A stretch of DNA of 64,000 nt from JACQAP01 sp035275265 (GCA_035275265.1 DATENC010000017.1:1-64000), one strand, 5' to 3'; numbered from the stretch's first letter, positions 27,008 through 36,339 are shown. The notes: a model not told the origin generated them from the sequence alone. A program made the numbers and translations.

Positions 27008-30000
27008 GTGGTTCTCAAAAGCAGCCTCTTCATTCTCAAGCACGGTTCGATCTGGACGTATCGCCTTGCAACTTACATGGTGCTGGCTGTCGGCATCATT
27101 TTCGTCGCTCTGGTGATGGGACTGCGTTATGTGGTCCTGCCGAACATCAACGACTATCGCGAACCGATAGGACAGGCAATCAGCCGCGCGGCCGGACAAC
27201 GGGTGGTTATCGGAGCCATCACGGGCAGTTGGAAGGGCTATCGTCCCGAACTGAGTTTTCGGGATGTGCGCATCTTCGATTCACGGAACGAGCAGGCGCT
27301 TAGTCTGGGCCGGGTAGAGACGGCGCTTTCCTGGCTGTCGCTGCTCGATGCCGAGGTGCGCTTCGACAGTATCGAGATCATCGAACCGGAGTTGGAAGTC
27401 AGACGCGATACCGCTGGCGTGCTGTGGGTCGCGGGCATCGCGGTCGGACGAGGCCGAGGGGGCGACGGTGGATTTGCGGACTGGCTGCTGACGCAACCTC
27501 AAGTGGTGGTGCGCAATGCGCAGGTTGTCTGGCGCGACGAAGCCCGCGCCGCACCGGATTTGATGCTAACCAAGGTGAATGTTCGTCTCGACGGCGACGG
27601 TGAAAGCCATCGCTTTGGATTGAGCGCATCGCCGCCCTCGACGGTCGCTTCCGCGATCGTGGCTCGCGGCGACCTGTGGGGCAGTAGTTCGCACGATCTC
27701 CAGGCCTGGCGCGGCCGGCTGTACCTCGACATCGGTTCCGCCGATCTGACGCAGGCGCAGACCTGGATTGCGGTGCCGATTGATGTGGCGCGCGGACTCG
27801 GCTCGCTAAGTGTCTGGATGGATCTGGAGAACTCCGAGATAGCTGCGGCCACCGCTGACCTTCGTTTGGTCGATGTGCAGGCGCGGCTCTCACCGGACCT
27901 TCCCGAGCTTGCGCTTGCCAATCTTCGCGGGCGCCTTGGCTGGGAAAAGCGGGGGTCGCGCACGCAGATAACCGCGCAGTCGCTCGGATTCACGACCGCC
28001 GACGGATTGACGCTGGCGCCGATGCAATTGACTTTTAGCCGTACTGCGACCGACGATGGCCGCCGCCGTTCGGAACTCCGATTGGAAAAGCTCGACCTTG
28101 CGCCGGTCGTTGAACTGGCCGAATACCTTCCTCTTGACGCTTCGCTGCGCGGCCGGCTGGCACGCTCCTTACCTAGCGGCATGGTCGAGGAGGCCCAGTT
28201 TTCCTGGGAGGGCGAATGGAATGTCGACCGCGCGTACCTTGCCCACGCGCGCTTTTCCGGTCTTACGTTGCGGCCGGATGGAATTTTCCCCGGTTTTCGC
28301 GGCATCAGTGGCCAGTTCGACGCCAATGAGGCGGGCGGCGTCGTTTCACTCGGTGCCCGCGACGCTCATGTCGAATTGCCGCGTGTGTTCAGCGAAGAAG
28401 TGCCGCTGGACTTTCTGGCCGCGGAGGCGGATTGGAAGTTCCAGGAGGGGCACACCCTGGTTTCTCTCAAGAGCGTGACGTTTACCAACGATCATATGGC
28501 CGGCAATGTGTACGGCTGGTACCGCGCCGATCCCGAAGGAGGCCGCGGCAGCGCCGATCTTGCAGGGTCGCTTGTGCGCGCCGAGGCGCGCCAGGTATGG
28601 CGCTACATCCCGGTATTCGCGCCGGTAACGCAGGCGTGGATCAAGCGCGCGTTGCTTGCGGGCGAGTCGCGCGAAACGCGATTCCGGCTGCGGGGTCCGC
28701 TCAAGGATTTTCCGTTTGAGGACGACAAGACCGGATTGTTCGAGGTGAGGACGCGCATGAAGGGGGTGACGCTCGATTATGCCGACGGCTGGCCGCCTCT
28801 GACGAACGCAGACGCCGAGGTGGTATTTCACGGCCGGCGCATGGATGTGCAGCCCGAGGCCGGTTCGCTCCTGGGGCTGCAGCTTTCCGGCGTGGTCGCA
28901 TCCATTCCAGTACTCGGCAAGAAGGACGAGCATCTTCTGGTGAAAGGCGGAGCCGAAGGGCCGACCGCGGAGTTCTTGCGCTTCGTCGAAACCAGCCCGG
29001 TGTCGCGCTACATCAACCATTTCACCGAGGACATGAAAGCGAGCGGCGACGGCCGGCTCGATCTCGACCTGGACTTGCCGTTGCGGCAGATAAGTGACTC
29101 CGCGATCTCCGGCGTATTGGTGTTGCGCGACAATCAGGTAACTGTGGACCCGCGCTTGCCGCCGCTGGAGGGATTCGACGCGCGCATCGCCTTCACCAGA
29201 AAGAGCGTGAGCGTCACCGATGGTCGCGCCCGGCTGGCCGGCAATCCGCTTTCTTTCGAAGTGTCGAACCGGAAGGACGGCGGCCTGGTACTCAATGTCG
29301 CCGGCACGCTGGACGTGGCCCGGTTGCGCACCCTGACGAACCACCCCGCGCTGCAGTTCGTGGAAGGGCAGACCGAATGGCGCGGCAACATCGGCATACG
29401 CGACAAAATGGCCAACCTCAAATTCGATTCGAATCTGGTAGGGATCGGCTCGACATTGCCCGCCCCGTTTGCAAAGGCACAAGGTGCCAGCCTGCCCCTG
29501 CGGGTGGAGTTGCGCGAACGCCCTGGACGCCAACGCATGCTCGCGGTCGATCTGGGCACGGTGGCCTCGGCGCGGTTGCTGCTGGATTCTGCTGATCCCG
29601 ATGGCGTGAGGCGCGGCATGGTAAGTCTGGGCGCGGTTGCTTCGCTGCCGGCGGTTGACGGCTTGTGGGTGAACGGCAACATGGACGTGGTGGACGTGGA
29701 TAGCTGGCGACCGATCTTTGCGGGCGATGGCGGCGGCACCGCCATGGATCTTGCCGGCGCCGATCTGAAGATCGCTATCCTCGATATCAATCGGAGACGG
29801 TTCCACGATCTCAGCGTGAATGCGACAAGGAAGGACTCGATATGGGACGCCGCGCTTTCGGGGCGCGAAATCGACGGTCAATTGTCATGGGCACCGGCAG
29901 ATGAGGGCCATTTGTCCGCGTCCCTGTCGCGGTTCACTTTTCCGCCGCTGACCACCACCCTCGAGCCCGGTGCGCCGGACAGTTTTTCGGGCGAGCATTT

Positions 30001-30820
30001 GCCGTCGATCGATCTGGCCGTTGAGAATTTCAACTATGAGGGCAAAAACTTGGGCCGCCTTACCCTGCGCGCCGATCCCGATGCGTCCGGCTGGCGCCTG
30101 CAGCGCCTGGAGGTGACCAACCCGGATAGCAACTTGAGCATCATCGGTCGGTGGGTGGTTGGCGAGGTGTCGCGCACCGACGTTGCGGTGCGGCTGGACG
30201 TGCACGACATCGGGAATTTTTTCTCGCGGCTAGGATGGGAAGGGGTCATGAAAGGCGGTTCGGCTCTGCTCGAAGGACCGGTCGCGTGGACCGGCGGTCC
30301 GCATCGGGTCGATATCGCCACGCTTTCCGGAAGGCTCACACTGGAAGCCAAGGATGGCCGATTCCGCAAGATTGAGCCGGGTGTGGCAAAGTTGCTGGGC
30401 ATTCTGAGCCTGCAGGCGCTGCCGCGCCGGATGTCGCTGGATTTCGATGACGTGTTCAACAAAGGCTTCAGCTTCGATCGTATCAGCGCCAACCTGAGCA
30501 TCGCCAACGGCGTGGCGCATACCGAAGACTTCATGATGGATGGCTCGGCCGCGCGCGTGGGTATGCGGGGCCAAGTGGCCCTTGCGGCGGAAACCCAGAA
30601 TCTCGTCTTACGCATAACACCCCTGCTGTCGGAAGGCATTGCGTTGGCCGGCGCGATCGTAAGCCCGGCGCTGGGGCTTGCGGCCTACCTCGCCCAGAAA
30701 GCTCTCAAGGATCCCTTGAGTCAGATCGCGTCTTTCGAGTATTCGGTAACCGGCACATGGGCCGATCCGGTAGTGACACCGATGAACAAGCCTGACGAAA
30801 CTCAATTTCCAAGGCGCTAG
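27008..30820 (+). CDS. YhdP-family AsmA-like envelope protein
   Basis: 1270 residues with one N-terminal membrane anchor (about 18-42) and a very long, mostly beta periplasmic part, as in YhdP/TamB/AsmA-like bridge proteins thought to help move phospholipids to the outer membrane. Family traits: the start FILKHGSIWTYRLATYMVLA, the repeated strand pattern and a C-terminal AsmA_2-like region (AKLLGILSLQALPRRMSLDF, then GPALAAYLAQKAL-like and FEYSVTGTWADP). The start is GTG at 27008. The order yhdP, nitrilase-family gene, tldD is conserved in many beta- and gammaproteobacteria. Confidence 0.93.
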   Translation: MVLKSSLFILKHGSIWTYRLATYMVLAVGIIFVALVMGLRYVVLPNINDYREPIGQAISRAAGQRVVIGAITGSWKGYRPELSFRDVRIFDSRNEQALSLGRVETALSWLSLLDAEVRFDSIEIIEPELEVRRDTAGVLWVAGIAVGRGRGGDGGFADWLLTQPQVVVRNAQVVWRDEARAAPDLMLTKVNVRLDGDGESHRFGLSASPPSTVASAIVARGDLWGSSSHDLQAWRGRLYLDIGSADLTQAQTWIAVPIDVARGLGSLSVWMDLENSEIAAATADLRLVDVQARLSPDLPELALANLRGRLGWEKRGSRTQITAQSLGFTTADGLTLAPMQLTFSRTATDDGRRRSELRLEKLDLAPVVELAEYLPLDASLRGRLARSLPSGMVEEAQFSWEGEWNVDRAYLAHARFSGLTLRPDGIFPGFRGISGQFDANEAGGVVSLGARDAHVELPRVFSEEVPLDFLAAEADWKFQEGHTLVSLKSVTFTNDHMAGNVYGWYRADPEGGRGSADLAGSLVRAEARQVWRYIPVFAPVTQAWIKRALLAGESRETRFRLRGPLKDFPFEDDKTGLFEVRTRMKGVTLDYADGWPPLTNADAEVVFHGRRMDVQPEAGSLLGLQLSGVVASIPVLGKKDEHLLVKGGAEGPTAEFLRFVETSPVSRYINHFTEDMKASGDGRLDLDLDLPLRQISDSAISGVLVLRDNQVTVDPRLPPLEGFDARIAFTRKSVSVTDGRARLAGNPLSFEVSNRKDGGLVLNVAGTLDVARLRTLTNHPALQFVEGQTEWRGNIGIRDKMANLKFDSNLVGIGSTLPAPFAKAQGASLPLRVELRERPGRQRMLAVDLGTVASARLLLDSADPDGVRRGMVSLGAVASLPAVDGLWVNGNMDVVDVDSWRPIFAGDGGGTAMDLAGADLKIAILDINRRRFHDLSVNATRKDSIWDAALSGREIDGQLSWAPADEGHLSASLSRFTFPPLTTTLEPGAPDSFSGEHLPSIDLAVENFNYEGKNLGRLTLRADPDASGWRLQRLEVTNPDSNLSIIGRWVVGEVSRTDVAVRLDVHDIGNFFSRLGWEGVMKGGSALLEGPVAWTGGPHRVDIATLSGRLTLEAKDGRFRKIEPGVAKLLGILSLQALPRRMSLDFDDVFNKGFSFDRISANLSIANGVAHTEDFMMDGSAARVGMRGQVALAAETQNLVLRITPLLSEGIALAGAIVSPALGLAAYLAQKALKDPLSQIASFEYSVTGTWADPVVTPMNKPDETQFPRR

Positions 30821-30874
30821 GACCCGCTCGGAAGAGGGTTACAATTCGCGCTCTTTTTAAGGTTCAGACCACAG

Positions 30875-31774
30875 ATGGCAACCATCACCAGATCGGGATT
30901 CGGCAGGGCTAAGGTGCGCGCAGCGCGCGAACACTCTTCCGCGAGTGGATCAAAAAACCAGCCGCACGGCTTCCGCATAGCCGGGGTTCAGATGGCCTCC
31001 GGGCCGAACGTGTCCGCCAACCTCAATGAGGCCGGGCGGTTGATCGAGATGGCGGTAGCAGAAGGCGCGAAGCTGGTTGCGCTGCCGGAGTACTTCGCCA
31101 TCATGGGTATGCGTCCAACGGACAAAGTAAAGGCGCGCGAGAAAGACGGCGATGGACCGATCCAGGCATTTCTCGCGGAGACCGCGGCCAGGCTTGAAAT
31201 CTGGCTGGTGGGCTGCTCAGTGCCCCTGGAAACCGCAGTCGAGGGCAAGATCTACAATTCCTGTCAGGTCTACGACGACACCGGAAAAATGGTGGCGCGC
31301 TACGACAAGATCCACTTGTTCAGCCTCGACCTTGGCAAGGAGAAGTTCGCGGAGCAGGGCACCATCGAACCGGGCAAGCACGTCAAGGTGGTGGATTCAC
31401 CGTTTGGGCGCATCGGCCTTTCGGTATGCTACGACCTGCGTTTTCCGGAGCTATATCGAGCGATGAAGGATGTGGACATCATCGTGGTCCCGTCCGCATT
31501 CACCGAGACCACCGGGCGCGCCCACTGGGAAGCGCTGGTGAGGGCGCGCGCGATCGAGAACCTGGCATACGTATTGGCGCCGGCGCAGGGGGGCTATCAC
31601 CTTAGCGGGCGCGAAACGCACGGCGATTCGATGATCGTGGACCCGTGGGGAACCGTGCTGGACCGCCTCCCGCGCGGTTCGGGTATTGTCAGTGCCTGGG
31701 TCAATCCGGCGTATCAGGCCAGCTTGCGCAAGAGTCTGCCGGCGCTTACGCATCGGGCGATACACAGGATCTAA
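30875..31774 (+). CDS. Carbon-nitrogen hydrolase (Nit1/omega-amidase-like)
   Basis: Nitrilase-superfamily amidase with the complete Glu-Lys-Cys triad: LVALPEYFAIMG, RYDKIHLFSLDLG and LSVCYDLRFPELYR. Overall closest in style to the Nit1 branch (deaminated glutathione amidase or omega-amidase). 299 residues including a 32-residue N-terminal tail rich in Arg, Ser and Gly before FRIAGVQMAS, where the domain normally begins; the tail is unusual and the true start could be further in. Fixed position between yhdP and tldD. Confidence 0.92.
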   Translation: MATITRSGFGRAKVRAAREHSSASGSKNQPHGFRIAGVQMASGPNVSANLNEAGRLIEMAVAEGAKLVALPEYFAIMGMRPTDKVKAREKDGDGPIQAFLAETAARLEIWLVGCSVPLETAVEGKIYNSCQVYDDTGKMVARYDKIHLFSLDLGKEKFAEQGTIEPGKHVKVVDSPFGRIGLSVCYDLRFPELYRAMKDVDIIVVPSAFTETTGRAHWEALVRARAIENLAYVLAPAQGGYHLSGRETHGDSMIVDPWGTVLDRLPRGSGIVSAWVNPAYQASLRKSLPALTHRAIHRI

Positions 31775-31778
31775 AGCC

Positions 31779-31890
31779 GGGGGCGAGGGGCAGGGTTTGA
31801 ATTCTCGGGTAAGAGTCCCGACTTGAGATAAGGCACGAACCAACGACATTTCCGGACTTCTAACGTTCTTTCCCTCGCTCCTCGTCCCTG
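31779..31890. repeat. G-rich/C-rich intergenic repeat between the amidase gene and tldD
   Basis: G runs at 31779-31783, 31787-31790, 31793-31795 and 31807-31809 begin four bases after the amidase stop. About 60 nt later the opposite strand bias appears (CCCTCGCTCCTCGTCCCTG, ending at 31890), just before the tldD ATG. The arrangement, G-rich left arm and C-rich right arm flanking a non-repetitive centre, matches the element upstream of the DAHP synthase but is less perfect. Confidence 0.6.
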
Positions 31891-31897
31891 AATCTCC

Positions 31898-33358
31898 ATG
31901 CCAAACGATCCGAACAACAACCACGAACTTCTGTTTGCCACGGCTGATAGCACGCTGCTTGCTCCCTATGGTCTCGACGCCGGCGGACTGGCGCGCGTGT
32001 TTGGCCAGATCATGAGCCACAAGGTGGACTACGCCGACCTGTACTTCCAGTATTCGCGTTCCGAGGGCTGGAGCCTGGAGGAAGGCATGGTCAAGTCCGG
32101 CAGTTTCAACATCGACCAGGGCGTGGGCGTGCGTGCGGTGAGCGGCGAAAAGACCGCATTCGCCTATTCGGATGACATAAGTGTGCCGGCGCTCGAATCG
32201 GCCGCTTACGCCACACGCGCCATCGCGCGCCAGGGCGGCGCGGGCACGACCCAGGTGGCGAAGCGAACCCAGGGCCGCGAGTTGTATTTGCCGAAGGATC
32301 CGCTCGGAAGCCTCCCGGACGAGCGGAAGGTGAAGCTCCTGGAACAGTTGGAGCGCTACGCACGCGCCCTCGATAACAGGGTGGTACAGGTGATGGCCAC
32401 GCTGGCCGGAGAATACGAGGTAATCCTGGTAGCGCGCTCCGACGGCGTTCTTGCCGCCGATGTGCGGCCGCTGACCCGTCTGTCGCTGCAGGTGATCGTC
32501 GAGGAAAACGGCCGGCGCGAGCAGGGCAGTGCCGGCGGCGGCGGGCGGTTCGACTATGCCTATTTCAGCGACGACATCCTCAGGGACTACGCGGCCAAGG
32601 CGGTGCACCAGGCGGCGATCAACCTGTCGGCGCAGCCTGCGCCGGCGGGCACCATGACCGTCGTGCTCGGACCGGGTTGGCCCGGTGTCCTGCTGCACGA
32701 GGCGATCGGCCACGGCCTCGAAGGGGATTTCAATCGCAAGGGTAGCTCGGCGTTTACCGGGCGCATCGGAGAGCGCGTGGCCGCGGCTGGTGTCACGGTG
32801 GTCGATGATGGCACGATCACCAGACGACGCGGATCACTGGCCGTGGATGACGAGGGCAATCCGACGCAACGCACCGTGCTGATCGAGGATGGGATCCTCA
32901 AGGGATATATGCAGGACACCCTCAATGCGCGGCTGATGGGCGCGTCCCCGACCGGAAACGGCCGCCGCGAATCGTACGCGCATATCACCATGCCGCGCAT
33001 GACCAACACCTACATGCTCAACGGCGACAAGGATCCGCAAGAGATAATCGCCTCGGTTAAGCACGGCTTGTACGCCGTCAACTTCGGCGGCGGACAAGTG
33101 GACATCGTTAGCGGAAAATTCGTGTTCTCTGCCTCCGAGGCCTACATGATCGAGGACGGGAAAGTCGCTTACCCGGTCAAAGGTGCCACGTTGATCGGAA
33201 ACGGCCCGGACGTGTTGACACGCGTGTCGATGATCGGCAATGACATGAGCCTTGATTCCGGTATCGGTACCTGCGGCAAGGAAGGGCAGAGCGTGCCGGT
33301 GGGCGTGGGGCAGCCGACCCTGCGCATCGACGGACTGACTGTCGGCGGTACGGCGTAG
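31898..33358 (+). CDS. tldD: Metalloprotease TldD
   Basis: TldD with TldE/PmbA degrades or matures small modified peptides such as microcins and the CcdA antitoxin. The zinc motif HEAIGH lies in GVLLHEAIGHGLEGDFNRKG, and the C-terminal half has SYAHITMPRMTNTYM and VSGKFVFSASEAYMIEDGKV, all typical. 486 residues, normal. The partner pmbA is not in the window. The start is preceded by a C-rich repeat and lacks a good ribosome binding site. Confidence 0.96.
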   Translation: MPNDPNNNHELLFATADSTLLAPYGLDAGGLARVFGQIMSHKVDYADLYFQYSRSEGWSLEEGMVKSGSFNIDQGVGVRAVSGEKTAFAYSDDISVPALESAAYATRAIARQGGAGTTQVAKRTQGRELYLPKDPLGSLPDERKVKLLEQLERYARALDNRVVQVMATLAGEYEVILVARSDGVLAADVRPLTRLSLQVIVEENGRREQGSAGGGGRFDYAYFSDDILRDYAAKAVHQAAINLSAQPAPAGTMTVVLGPGWPGVLLHEAIGHGLEGDFNRKGSSAFTGRIGERVAAAGVTVVDDGTITRRRGSLAVDDEGNPTQRTVLIEDGILKGYMQDTLNARLMGASPTGNGRRESYAHITMPRMTNTYMLNGDKDPQEIIASVKHGLYAVNFGGGQVDIVSGKFVFSASEAYMIEDGKVAYPVKGATLIGNGPDVLTRVSMIGNDMSLDSGIGTCGKEGQSVPVGVGQPTLRIDGLTVGGTA

Positions 33359-33360
33359 GT

Positions 33361-33528
33361 GAGGGATTGGGGAGAGGGACGAGGGGCGAGGGAAGAGGGT
33401 CGACGGACAAGGGGCTAGAGATCCGCAGCTTTCACGCCTTCACCCTTCACACCTTCACCCATTGACCTTTCACACCTTCCTCCCACGCTGCTTCCGCCTC
33501 GCCCTCTTCCCTCGCCCCTCGTCCCTCT
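33361..33528. repeat. Perfect 27-nt inverted repeat with G-rich and C-rich arms between tldD and the DAHP synthase gene
   Basis: The left arm 33373-33399 (AGAGGGACGAGGGGCGAGGG and 7 more bases) is exactly complementary to the right arm 33502-33528. The 102-nt loop contains a TTCACCC-type direct repeat (about 33430-33477) and GGGGCTAG, a string also found in the 3.6-kb element. The left arm has multiple GGG/GGGG tracts and could form a quadruplex. The right arm ends 9 bp before the ATG of the next gene, so a folded RNA would hide the initiation region. Confidence 0.8.
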
Positions 33529-33537
33529 CGGCACACA

Positions 33538-34668
33538 ATGATCCTCATCCTCAGCGACAGCGCCGATCCGCAAAGCCCGGAATACGCGCAATTGATGCAG
33601 TCGCTTGCGCGATTGCCGAACATCAAGACGCGGATACACCGAATCCAGGGTACCGAGCGTTCGGTCACCGAGGTCTATCTGCTCGGCGACACCAAGGCAC
33701 TTGCCGTCGAAGACATGCGGAGCCTGCCCTGCGTCGAACGGGTGATCCGGGTGTCGGAGGAGTACCGCGTACTCGGACGCCATCCCGGCGACACGCGGCC
33801 CACCCATTTCGACTATCAGGGGCTGCGTTTCGGCCAGGATACGTTGCACGTGTTCGCCGGGCTATGCGCGGTGGATACTCGCGAACACGTCGAAATCATG
33901 ATGCGCACGCTGAAGGATAACGGCCAGCAGTGCACCCGCATGGGCGCCTACAAGCCGCGCACCAGTCCATATGCGTTTCAGGGCCACGGCAAGGCCTGCC
34001 TGCCTTATGTGTTTGAGCTCGCCGGCACGTACGGCATCAAGGTAATCGCGATGGAGGTCACCCACGAATCGCAGGTGGAGGAGATCCGGCAGGCGTTGCA
34101 CGATACCGGCAATCCGACCGGGGTGATGCTGCAGATCGGCACGCGCAATACCCAGAACTTCGAGCTGTTGAAGATCGTTGGGCGCCAGAAGGAATTTCCG
34201 GTGCTGATCAAGCGCGGTTTCGGTATCACGCTAGACGAGTCTCTGAACGCGGCCGAATACCTTGCCAGCGAGGGCAATCACAAAGTGGTGTTCGGTCTGC
34301 GCGGCATGAAGACCAACCTTGGCGACCCGCACCGCAATTTCGTCGATTTCTCCCATGTGCCGGCTGTAAAGAGGCTGACCCGCATGCCGGTGTGCGTAGA
34401 CCCCAGCCACTCGGTGGGCTCGCGCACGGCCGGACCCGACGGCATCCTCGACGTCATGCACGTCACTGCGCAAGGCGTGCTGGCGGGTGCGAACATGGTG
34501 CTGGTGGATTTTCATCCCAACCCGGCGAAGGCGCTGGTGGATGGACCGCAGGCTTTGCGGCTGGACGAACTGCCTCACTTCCTCGCCGATGTCGCGATTG
34601 CCCGCGAGGCCTGCGTCAAGCGTGCCGAACTGGCGCGGCATTACCATGACATGTCGGGCTCCTTCTGA
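33538..34668 (+). CDS. 3-deoxy-7-phosphoheptulonate (DAHP) synthase, class I-beta
   Basis: First enzyme of the shikimate pathway. The barrel shows class I-beta signatures GAYKPRTSPYAFQG, IKRGFGITLDE and VCVDPSHSVGSR, with catalytic-metal residues in the usual places. About 110 N-terminal residues resemble the ferredoxin-like regulatory domain of Thermotoga-type DAHP synthase, usually involved in feedback inhibition. 376 residues. The gene lies directly behind the 27-nt inverted repeat; no conventional ribosome binding site is seen in that C-rich stretch. Confidence 0.93.
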   Translation: MILILSDSADPQSPEYAQLMQSLARLPNIKTRIHRIQGTERSVTEVYLLGDTKALAVEDMRSLPCVERVIRVSEEYRVLGRHPGDTRPTHFDYQGLRFGQDTLHVFAGLCAVDTREHVEIMMRTLKDNGQQCTRMGAYKPRTSPYAFQGHGKACLPYVFELAGTYGIKVIAMEVTHESQVEEIRQALHDTGNPTGVMLQIGTRNTQNFELLKIVGRQKEFPVLIKRGFGITLDESLNAAEYLASEGNHKVVFGLRGMKTNLGDPHRNFVDFSHVPAVKRLTRMPVCVDPSHSVGSRTAGPDGILDVMHVTAQGVLAGANMVLVDFHPNPAKALVDGPQALRLDELPHFLADVAIAREACVKRAELARHYHDMSGSF

Positions 34669-34795
34669 ACCAAACCTGAGGCGACACCGGATCGGGCTTT
34701 ACCGGCTGCGGCCGCTCACGCATAATGGATCGGACACTTTCCGGCCGAGGGAATTTCGGCAATGCCCGAGCGAAGGACTCCGATCCCGCTTTCCA

Positions 34796-35335
34796 ATGAA
34801 TGTGGCTGATACCGACCTCCAGGAGCCGCAGAACATGCTTCTGAATACTCTTGAACACCTGGGAGAGGGAACCGCGCTCGCGCAGCAGATCTTCGACATG
34901 ATTGGCCACTCGAAATTCTTTGCGGATTTCACCCGCGAGGACGTCGAGAGGCTTACCGCATTCATGCAGATCTATCGTGGCGAGTCCGCGCAGATGATCA
35001 TCCGAGAGGGCGACGTCGACGATTTCATGCTGCTGATCATTCAGGGTCGGGTGGAAATCGTAAAGACCGATTCGCATGGCAATCTTCAGCCGATGACAAC
35101 GGTCGGGCCTGGCGCCACGCTCGGTGAGATGTCGATGATCGACGGCGAACCGCGTTTTGCCACTTGCATGGCGCTGGAAACCACCACATTCGCCGCGTTG
35201 TCGCGCGACAGTATGGTGCAGATCATCCTTGAAGAGCCAAGCCTGGGGGCCAAAGTTCTGGTCAAGTTGGTGACCCTGCTGTCGCAGCGCCTGCGCCAGA
35301 CCAGCTCCAACCTGCTCCACTACATGGAGCGCTGA
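34796..35335 (+). CDS. Stand-alone cyclic-nucleotide-binding domain protein
   Basis: 179 residues forming one CRP-like cNMP-binding domain: FFADFTREDVERLTAFM, GEVDD-like turn (REGDVDDFMLLIIQGRVEIV) and the phosphate-binding cassette GEMSMIDGEPRFAT with the Glu and Arg expected to contact the cyclic phosphate. There is no helix-turn-helix after the C helix, so it is not a CRP-type regulator by itself; it may act through a protein partner. The ATG at 34796 was chosen because earlier in-frame codons overlap the DAHP synthase gene in another frame. A membrane adenylate cyclase is encoded 11 kb upstream. Confidence 0.85.
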   Translation: MNVADTDLQEPQNMLLNTLEHLGEGTALAQQIFDMIGHSKFFADFTREDVERLTAFMQIYRGESAQMIIREGDVDDFMLLIIQGRVEIVKTDSHGNLQPMTTVGPGATLGEMSMIDGEPRFATCMALETTTFAALSRDSMVQIILEEPSLGAKVLVKLVTLLSQRLRQTSSNLLHYMER

Positions 35336-35350
35336 GCTCTTGCGCTGCCA

Positions 35351-36271
35351 ATGCGGCGCCTTTCCTTTTTCGCAAGTCTCGTTATCCAGTTTTTCGCATT
35401 GACGGCTCCGGCGGCCGTCGAGGTCATCGACGATCGCGGGGTCGTCCTGCGCCGCGATTCACCCGCACAGCGGGTCGTTGCGCTCGCGCCGCATCTGACC
35501 GAGCTGGTCTTCGCCGCCGGCGCCGGCAATCGTCTGGTCGGAAAGGTGCGAGGCAGCGATTTTCCGCACGGGGCGCTCACCCTTGCAGAAGTCGGCGACG
35601 CCGCGGGACTCGACTTCGAGCGCATCCTGGCATTGCAACCTGACCTGGTGCTGGCGTGGGGCAGCGGCAATCGCATGGTGGATGTGGAACGTCTGGAGAG
35701 GCTCGGGTTGGCTGTGCTGGTACTGGAGCCGCGTCGTCTAGAGGACATCCCGCGGCATTTGCGAATGCTCGGCATGTTGCTGGGGGACGGCGGGCGCGGA
35801 CATGCTGCGGCGCTGGCCTTTGCCTTGCGCACAGACCGGCTGCGCGAGCGCTACGGTGGAAAACCTGCTGTGAGCGTGCTGTTCGAGGCGTGGCATCAAC
35901 CGCTGATTACCGTCAACGGCGAGCATCTGATCAGCGACGTACTGCGGCTCTGCGGTGCGCGCAATGCCTTTGCCGATCTGACGCAACTGGCCGCCGCCGT
36001 GTCGCCGGAACAGGTGCTGGCCAGGGACCCGGATGCCATCATTATCGGATCCGAAGCCGATGACGCCGGGTCACAAGGCTGGAGGCGTTATCCCTATCTC
36101 AAGTCGGTGCGGGCGGAGGCAATATTCTCGGTCTCCGCCGATCTCATCACGCGGCAAACGCCGCGCGTTCTCGATGCCGCGGAAAAGATCTGCGCGGATC
36201 TCGATACCGTCAGAAGCAGAAGCCCACCTCTCCCCGTCCCTCTCCCCCAAAGGGCGGAGAGGGTGAAGTAG
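35351..36271 (+). CDS. Cobalamin/haem-type periplasmic substrate-binding protein (BtuF-like)
   Basis: Signal peptide (about 1-22, ending APAA) then a helical-backbone metal-receptor fold as in BtuF: RVVALAPHLTELVFAAGAGNRLVG, the long central helix, LITVNGEHLISDVLRLCGARNAF and a final segment on two lobes. Vitamin B12 binding is suggested by the BtuF-like pattern and by the cobalamin adenosyltransferase gene 1.4 kb away, but no ABC permease or ATPase adjoins it. The last ~15 residues (proline and arginine rich, SPPLPVPLPQRAERVK) are encoded by a CCCTCTCC palindromic repeat and are probably not part of the native fold. Confidence 0.85.
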   Translation: MRRLSFFASLVIQFFALTAPAAVEVIDDRGVVLRRDSPAQRVVALAPHLTELVFAAGAGNRLVGKVRGSDFPHGALTLAEVGDAAGLDFERILALQPDLVLAWGSGNRMVDVERLERLGLAVLVLEPRRLEDIPRHLRMLGMLLGDGGRGHAAALAFALRTDRLRERYGGKPAVSVLFEAWHQPLITVNGEHLISDVLRLCGARNAFADLTQLAAAVSPEQVLARDPDAIIIGSEADDAGSQGWRRYPYLKSVRAEAIFSVSADLITRQTPRVLDAAEKICADLDTVRSRSPPLPVPLPQRAERVK

Positions 36272-36330
36272 CAAAGCGCACAGCAGTCAAACATGTTCTC
36301 GGCGCCCTCTCCACGCTAGTGGAGAGGGCG
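36238..36330. repeat. Two CCCTCTCC/GGAGAGGG palindromes between convergent genes
   Basis: First hairpin: CCCTCTCC 36238-36245 with GGAGAGGG 36256-36263, inside the end of the BtuF-like gene. Second: a perfect 12-bp stem, CGCCCTCTCCAC 36303-36314 with its complement 36319-36330 and a GCTA loop. Neither is followed by a T run. Related to the repeats at 5.57-5.66 kb. It lies between convergent genes, a typical place for such elements. Confidence 0.7.
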
Positions 36331-36339
36331 GGGGTGAGG

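Noticed and set aside
28346..29881. 511-codon minus-strand frame inside yhdP
   Set aside because: Antisense shadow of a long beta-rich gene, no motif and no start context.
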